From Salinactinospora qingdaonensis (GTDB lineage Bacteria > Actinomycetota > Actinomycetes > Streptosporangiales > Streptosporangiaceae): a stretch of 64,000 nt of DNA. Under the pieces are notes generated by a model. It searched no databases. It had not been told where the DNA came from and saw only the letters and a list, made by a program, of their open reading frames with translations. Location of the stretch: the NCBI RefSeq assembly GCF_039539445.1, contig NZ_BAABDD010000004.1, positions 186,001 to 250,000 of the forward strand, read 5' to 3'. Below are positions 59,897-64,000 of the stretch, piece by piece. How positions within the stretch are numbered: the first letter of the stretch is position 1; every line of letters starts with the position of its first letter. Made by a program: the position numbers and the translations under genes.

Positions 59897-61107
59897 GCCC
59901 GCACCTCCGTATTGGCCGTATCGGCCGCGTTCGCCGCTTCGGCGGCCTCGGCCAGAGTCGCCACGTCGTCGGGACGCAGGTGCGCGATCGGCTCCGCCCG
60001 CACCAGGTCGGGCGGACCCAACTTGGCGGTGATGTCCTGCCAGAGCTGGCATAGCCCCAGGTGGTACTGGCCGCGGGGCAGCGGGGAGTCGCCGCGTTGC
60101 GCGGCTTGCCACAGCTCGTCGAGTGCGCGCGCCACACCGGCCGGCCACACCGACTCGAACGCCGCCCGGTAGCTGGGAGCCGTCGCCGGCCCCAGCACCA
60201 CCGTGCTGGGCACGTCGAAGTGGTCGCCGTGGTCGCCGAAGACGTTCGGGGAGTCCTGGAAGTGAGGCCGCACGTCGGACTCGCGCACCTCCTTGGGGAA
60301 GTCGGGGCGGGGGCACCACACCGTCGGCCCGTGGGTGTCGACGAGGGTCAGCGCTCCCGCCTCCGTGGCGATGGTGACCCGGTGCATCAGGTGGGCGTAG
60401 CCGTCGGGGTCGGCGGGGTCCAACTGGTTGTGCACCCGCAGGGTCAGCGGGACTCCGGCCACCACCCCGTCCAGACTGCGAAACGGCACGTCCAAGCCTT
60501 TGTTGAGCATTCCGGCCAGCCGGCTCGACGGCTCTGGCGGGTCGGCCAGCCCCCACGGGCGCACCCCGCCCAACGACTGGCCGAGGATGTCCAGCATCGC
60601 GTAGGCGACCTGGAAACCGCAGGCACCGTCGACGTAGCGTGCCCGCTGGCGCCCCAACAGCTCACGGGCTGCCGCGATGAAGCGGCGCACCGGTGCCTGG
60701 TGCGGGTAGAACGAGTTCAGGTGGTAGACCACCCGGTTCTGGCGGGCGTGACGCAGGCAGTCGGCCAACTCGTCGTAGTGCAGCGGATGCTCCTGCACCA
60801 CGTGGATGCCCCGCGACATCAGCCGCTTGGCGATGTCGACGCCGGGACCCCCGAGGAGTCCGCCGCGCACCACCACGCAGGCCATATCCACGTCGTCGGG
60901 GAGCTCGTCGACGTCGGTGAACAGGGGGACGCCGTAGTGGCGGGCCACCGAGGTCGAGCGGGCGCTGCCTTGCCCCAGCACCCCCACCAGGTCGAAGGGC
61001 AGCGAGGGGTCGCGGAACGCCTCCAGGTAGACCTGGCCGAACTTCGTGCCGCACACCACCACGCGGGGCCGGCGTCGGCCGGTCGGGGGGTCTGCTTCGG
61101 TCACCAT
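59893..61107 (-). CDS. Thiazolinyl imide reductase-like protein (Irp3/PchG family)
   Basis: 404 residues from ATG 61107 behind GGAGG. Gfo/Idh/MocA-like NADPH-binding start VVVCGTKFGQVYLEAFRDPS, LVGVLGQGSARSTSVARHYG and GVPLFTDVDELPDDVDMACV match the family that reduces a carrier-bound thiazoline to a thiazolidine during yersiniabactin and pyochelin synthesis. HVVQEHPLHYDELADCLRHA is also family-like. Its place directly after an NRPS with an embedded methyltransferase makes a cysteine-derived thiazolidine likely in the product. Confidence 0.88.
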   Translation of the reverse strand: MVTEADPPTGRRRPRVVVCGTKFGQVYLEAFRDPSLPFDLVGVLGQGSARSTSVARHYGVPLFTDVDELPDDVDMACVVVRGGLLGGPGVDIAKRLMSRGIHVVQEHPLHYDELADCLRHARQNRVVYHLNSFYPHQAPVRRFIAAARELLGRQRARYVDGACGFQVAYAMLDILGQSLGGVRPWGLADPPEPSSRLAGMLNKGLDVPFRSLDGVVAGVPLTLRVHNQLDPADPDGYAHLMHRVTIATEAGALTLVDTHGPTVWCPRPDFPKEVRESDVRPHFQDSPNVFGDHGDHFDVPSTVVLGPATAPSYRAAFESVWPAGVARALDELWQAAQRGDSPLPRGQYHLGLCQLWQDITAKLGPPDLVRAEPIAHLRPDDVATLAEAAEAANAADTANTEVRA

Positions 61108-61207
61108 GCACCTCCGGAGATATCGCGTCCCTCGTTGCCGAGAAGGGGTGGGCCGTCGCGCCACCGGTCGTACCGCGAGCGGCGGCGCGACGATCGCGGA
61201 TGAGATG

Positions 61208-62362
61208 TCACAGCGTTCCCTCCTCCACCTCCTCGACGGGTGTACCGGTCGCCGAGCCCGCCGGTTCGTCGACGGCGGGGCCGCTCACCCGTTCAAAGGC
61301 TGTGACGGCGGGGGCATCGGCCAGGCGTGCCACGAACCGGTCCGCGTCCAGGACCTCGGCCGCGTGACCCACCCCTGGCGCGGCTTCGCCGCGCAGCACC
61401 GCCAGTGCCGCCAGCGCCGCCGTCGTCCCGGTCAGCGCGGAGGCGTCGGTGCCGCGCAGCACCAGGCCGGTGCCGCCTGCCGCCCCGCCCGAGGCGCTGT
61501 CCAGCCGCAGCACAATCAGTTGGTAGGGAGAGCGGCCGAACAGGTCCAGCTCCGCTGCGCGCATCAACGCCGCGGCGTCGGCCCCTCCCGAGGTGCCACC
61601 GGCCGCGGTGAGCACGTCCAACACCGCCGTTCCGTCGAACACCGAGTACCAGTCGACCGCGGCCAGGCCGACGGCGCGCGCCACCCGTTCGATCTCGACG
61701 GGCAGGTAGGGCTGGGCGGTCACCTGGCCGGGGAAGAACGGCAGCCGCGTCTGCGACCGTGGCGCAGGCGCCCCCCGTACCCGGCCGTTGCGCCAGACCG
61801 CCATCGGTGTCCCCACCTCCTCCCCGAGGCCCGCCAGGTAGTCGACGGCGGCGGCGTAGGTGAAGCGGTCGCGCCCGCCGACGTAACCGGTGAGGTGGCC
61901 TCCCATGGCCGGCGCGCCGGAGTCGGCAGCCAGCCAGCGCGGCAGCAGCCCCGTCAACCCCGGCATCATGCCGGCCGAGACCACCGCCGTCCACGACGGA
62001 GGCTGCTCGATGTGGGCCAGCAGCGCGCGGAAGGGCTCGTCCCCGGCGGCGGCGACGTAGTCCGCCCCGGCCGCGGCGGCAGCGGCGGCCACCCGGGTGC
62101 CCAGTTCCGTGACCGGACCGCAGCAGTCGACGACGACCCGGCACCCCGCGCAGCAGGCGGCCAGTGCCGCCGGGTCGGTCACGTCCGCCGCGACCGCCTC
62201 AGCGGGCGCCTCGCCCTCGGTCGCGGCGAGCACGTCAGCGGCCCGAGCGCTGCTGCGGCTCGCCGCACGCACCGACACGCCCGCGCGCCGCAGCTCCGCG
62301 AGCGCCGCGCGGCCCGCACCGCCGGTGACGCCGATGACGGCGACGCGCTCGTCCGCGCTCAT
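61208..62362 (-). CDS. Saccharopine-dehydrogenase-like NADP-binding reductase
   Basis: 384 residues from ATG 62362, overlapping the NRPS stop (ATGA). Rossmann start VAVIGVTGGAGRAALAELRR, then VVVDCCGPVTELGTRVAAAA and a YVAAAGDEPFRALL segment, as in saccharopine-dehydrogenase NADP-binding domain proteins and trans-acting enoyl reductases. The C-terminal half has no recognised motif. Probably reduces an intermediate of the NRPS line or the product; the substrate is unknown. It is separated from the thiazolinyl-imide-reductase gene by 100 bp. Confidence 0.8.
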   Translation of the reverse strand: MSADERVAVIGVTGGAGRAALAELRRAGVSVRAASRSSARAADVLAATEGEAPAEAVAADVTDPAALAACCAGCRVVVDCCGPVTELGTRVAAAAAAAGADYVAAAGDEPFRALLAHIEQPPSWTAVVSAGMMPGLTGLLPRWLAADSGAPAMGGHLTGYVGGRDRFTYAAAVDYLAGLGEEVGTPMAVWRNGRVRGAPAPRSQTRLPFFPGQVTAQPYLPVEIERVARAVGLAAVDWYSVFDGTAVLDVLTAAGGTSGGADAAALMRAAELDLFGRSPYQLIVLRLDSASGGAAGGTGLVLRGTDASALTGTTAALAALAVLRGEAAPGVGHAAEVLDADRFVARLADAPAVTAFERVSGPAVDEPAGSATGTPVEEVEEGTL

Positions 62363-64000
62363 GTCCGCAGCTCCCCGCGCGCGGCCTCGCTCAGCACCTG
62401 AGCGACCCGCTCGACCTGGCCGGGGTGCAGGCAGGTGACGTCGTCGCCGGGGACCTCGACCACCTCGATCTCGCCCAGGCACACGTGCTGCCAGCCTCCT
62501 GTGGGCTCCGCGCCGGGGTCGGGCCATAGCCCGGTCGCCTCCTTAGGCACCAGGAGCGTGAGGTCGCCCGCCCACAAATCCGGCGGTGCCGCAGCCGCGC
62601 GCAGCAGCCGGTCGAAGACGTCGCGCCGGTACGCGAGCTCGACTTCGGAGATGTCGGGCCCCAAAGCGGCCCGCAGCCCGGACCAGCGCGCCGCGGAATC
62701 GGCGTCGGCCGCCTCCAGCTCGGGGTCGGCGGCGGCCAGCGCGCCGGAAGCGACCCGGTTCGGGCTGTCCGCGAGCACCCGGTCCAGGGCGGAGCCCAAA
62801 GTTGTGGCCGGCGGCAGGCCGGCGGTGGTGGAGTCGCAGCCGGCCTCTCGGGCGAACAGCGCGTCCCCCAGCAGTTCGTCCTCGACGGTGTAGGACAGGG
62901 GAGCGCTGGCGATCACCGACAGGTGGACCCGCACTCCTGCCTCGGTGAGCAGTCGTGCGACGTCCAAGGCGAGGACACCGCCCAGCCGTACGCCGATCAG
63001 GTGCACCTCGTCGTCCGCGCGGTCGGCGAGGTGGGCCGCGTAGCCCGCCGCCAGGCGTTCCGGCAGCAGCTCGGGGGCGGTGGCGTCGTCGCCGAGTTCC
63101 CCGAGCGCTACGCCTACGACCGGCCCGTTGGCCGTCAGCGCCTCCGCTAGCGCCGCCACCGACTCCAGTTGTCCGGTGCCGTCGTGTAGCAGCGCCTGTA
63201 GCGGGCCCGTTCCCTCGCCGCCCATGGGGATCAGTCCGGCTGTTGACTCCTCGCCGGTCTCCAGCGGGGAGTCGGCGCCGCCGAGGTTGGCGGCCAGTGC
63301 CGCCACGGTCGGCTTCTCCAGCACCTGCCGCAGCAGCTCGTCGAAGAACCGGCCTTCGGCCTCGGGGAGTTCCTCGATCAGCCGGCCGGTGAGCTGGGCG
63401 GCCAGCAGCGAGTCCCCGCCCAACTGGAAGAAGTCGGCCGAGCGGCCGACCTGCTCGACCCCGAGCACCTCGCCCCACACGGTCGCCAGCCGCGCCTCCA
63501 GTTCGTCGCGTGGCTCCTCCACCGGCGCGGCGGAATTCTCGGTGGCCCGGCGCGGCAGCCAGGACTCCAGCGCGGCCCGGTCCACCTTGCCGTTGTCGGT
63601 CAGGGGCAGGGCGTCGACGACCTGGATCGTGCCGGGCACCATGTACTCGGGGAGGCGCTGCCCGAGGTACTCGGTCAGCTCGGCGACGCGCACCGGTTCG
63701 CGGTCGCTCTTGAAGCGGGCCACCACCACGTGCATGCCCAGTTCGCCCAGGAAGGGGTCGTCCTCGGGAAGCCGCGTCTCGATGCGGCCTCCCGCCTCGT
63801 CGATGAGCCGCTCCCACTGGCCGGCGTCCAGGAACGTGCGGTCGGTGCCCTGCCGCACGTCGGTGAAGTCCCCGGCCCGCTCGTCCAGCCGTACCAGCAG
63901 CTCCAACGAGGTCATGATCTGGTAATGGTCCCTGGTCATCTCCAGCATCACCAGGCGACCGTCGGGAACGAGCAGCTCCCGCAGCCGTTCCAGGGCGCGG
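62359..64000 (-). CDS. NRPS C-terminal part: (MT-interrupted A)-PCP-thioesterase-like domain
   Basis: Open through the right edge; about 547 residues visible. Order on the protein: end of a methyltransferase domain inserted in the adenylation domain (RLRELLVPDGRLVMLEMTRD ... LGELGMHVVVARFKSDREPV), the A10 segment ALPLTDNGKVDRAALESWLP with its Lys, a PCP with DFFQLGGDSLLAAQLTGRLI, and a thioesterase-like domain from about residue 260 of the visible part. In that domain the nucleophile elbow reads HLIGVRLGGVLALDVARLL, with Arg in place of Ser. The arrangement matches cysteine-adding modules such as PchF. The upstream part of the gene lies outside the window. Confidence 0.92.
   Translation of the reverse strand, partial: RALERLRELLVPDGRLVMLEMTRDHYQIMTSLELLVRLDERAGDFTDVRQGTDRTFLDAGQWERLIDEAGGRIETRLPEDDPFLGELGMHVVVARFKSDREPVRVAELTEYLGQRLPEYMVPGTIQVVDALPLTDNGKVDRAALESWLPRRATENSAAPVEEPRDELEARLATVWGEVLGVEQVGRSADFFQLGGDSLLAAQLTGRLIEELPEAEGRFFDELLRQVLEKPTVAALAANLGGADSPLETGEESTAGLIPMGGEGTGPLQALLHDGTGQLESVAALAEALTANGPVVGVALGELGDDATAPELLPERLAAGYAAHLADRADDEVHLIGVRLGGVLALDVARLLTEAGVRVHLSVIASAPLSYTVEDELLGDALFAREAGCDSTTAGLPPATTLGSALDRVLADSPNRVASGALAAADPELEAADADSAARWSGLRAALGPDISEVELAYRRDVFDRLLRAAAAPPDLWAGDLTLLVPKEATGLWPDPGAEPTGGWQHVCLGEIEVVEVPGDDVTCLHPGQVERVAQVLSEAARGELRT

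Overview
High-GC actinobacterial chromosome segment. GC-rich third codon positions, abundant GTG/TTG starts, ATGA/GTGA translational coupling, a subtilisin-inhibitor-family protein and a perfect CelR/CebR-type operator (TGGGAGCGCTCCCA) together suggest a filamentous actinomycete, possibly Nocardiopsaceae-like; the genus is an inference. No rRNA, tRNA, CRISPR array or transposase was recognised.

Left part (1-17 kb): the end of an NrfC/NrfD-type membrane oxidoreductase; a SnoaL-like gene divergent from a MarR regulator with a shared operator; two secreted proteins, one CBM2-like behind the CelR box; a multiply frameshifted gene; a Tad-like secretion locus (SAF protein, TadZ/CpaE-like protein, CpaF ATPase, TadB, TadC, a large LysM/BTAD protein) without visible pilin genes; a small secreted peptide; an SSI-type inhibitor; a minimal DivIVA-motif protein; and an ArsR/SRPBCC pair.

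Right part (about 17-64 kb, running off the right edge): what looks like one large biosynthetic gene cluster. Block A (17.4-35.4 kb) is mostly one leftward operon of coupled genes for a highly reducing, discrete (type II) polyketide system: KR, two dehydratase-like hotdog proteins, ACP, a KS with a catalytically empty partner, a second KS with a second empty partner, hydrolase, double-hotdog thioesterase, DsbA-fold isomerase, an unrecognised 49-residue protein, class II aldolase-like protein, CoA ligase and P450. A thiolase, a CaiB-type CoA-transferase and another P450 precede it. Block B (36.4-42.9 kb, rightward) has two related P450s, a GMC-type flavoprotein lacking its usual catalytic residues and a molybdopterin large subunit. 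Block C (43.6-49.1 kb, leftward) is FAAL, ACP, three methyltransferases and a ferredoxin. Block D (49.2-54.3 kb) has an acyl-CoA-dehydrogenase-like flavoprotein, a thioesterase-fold protein, a luciferase-like monooxygenase, a fourth methyltransferase and a VOC protein.

After a 1.8-kb repeat-rich non-coding stretch, Block E (56.1-64 kb, leftward) is a coupled set: the end of an NRPS (adenylation domain with inserted methyltransferase, PCP, thioesterase-like domain without a catalytic serine), a saccharopine-dehydrogenase-like reductase, a thiazolinyl-imide-reductase homologue, type II thioesterase, the FAD and 2Fe-2S subunits of a molybdenum hydroxylase, and an O-carbamoyltransferase. The molybdenum hydroxylase large subunit is in Block B, which ties A-E together. 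Working hypothesis: a polyene or other highly reduced acyl chain is built by the type II system, activated by FAAL or CoA ligases, joined to a cysteine-derived, possibly N-methyl-thiazolidine unit by the NRPS, then oxidised, O-methylated and carbamoylated. No pathway-specific regulator or transporter is visible, so the cluster probably continues to the right.
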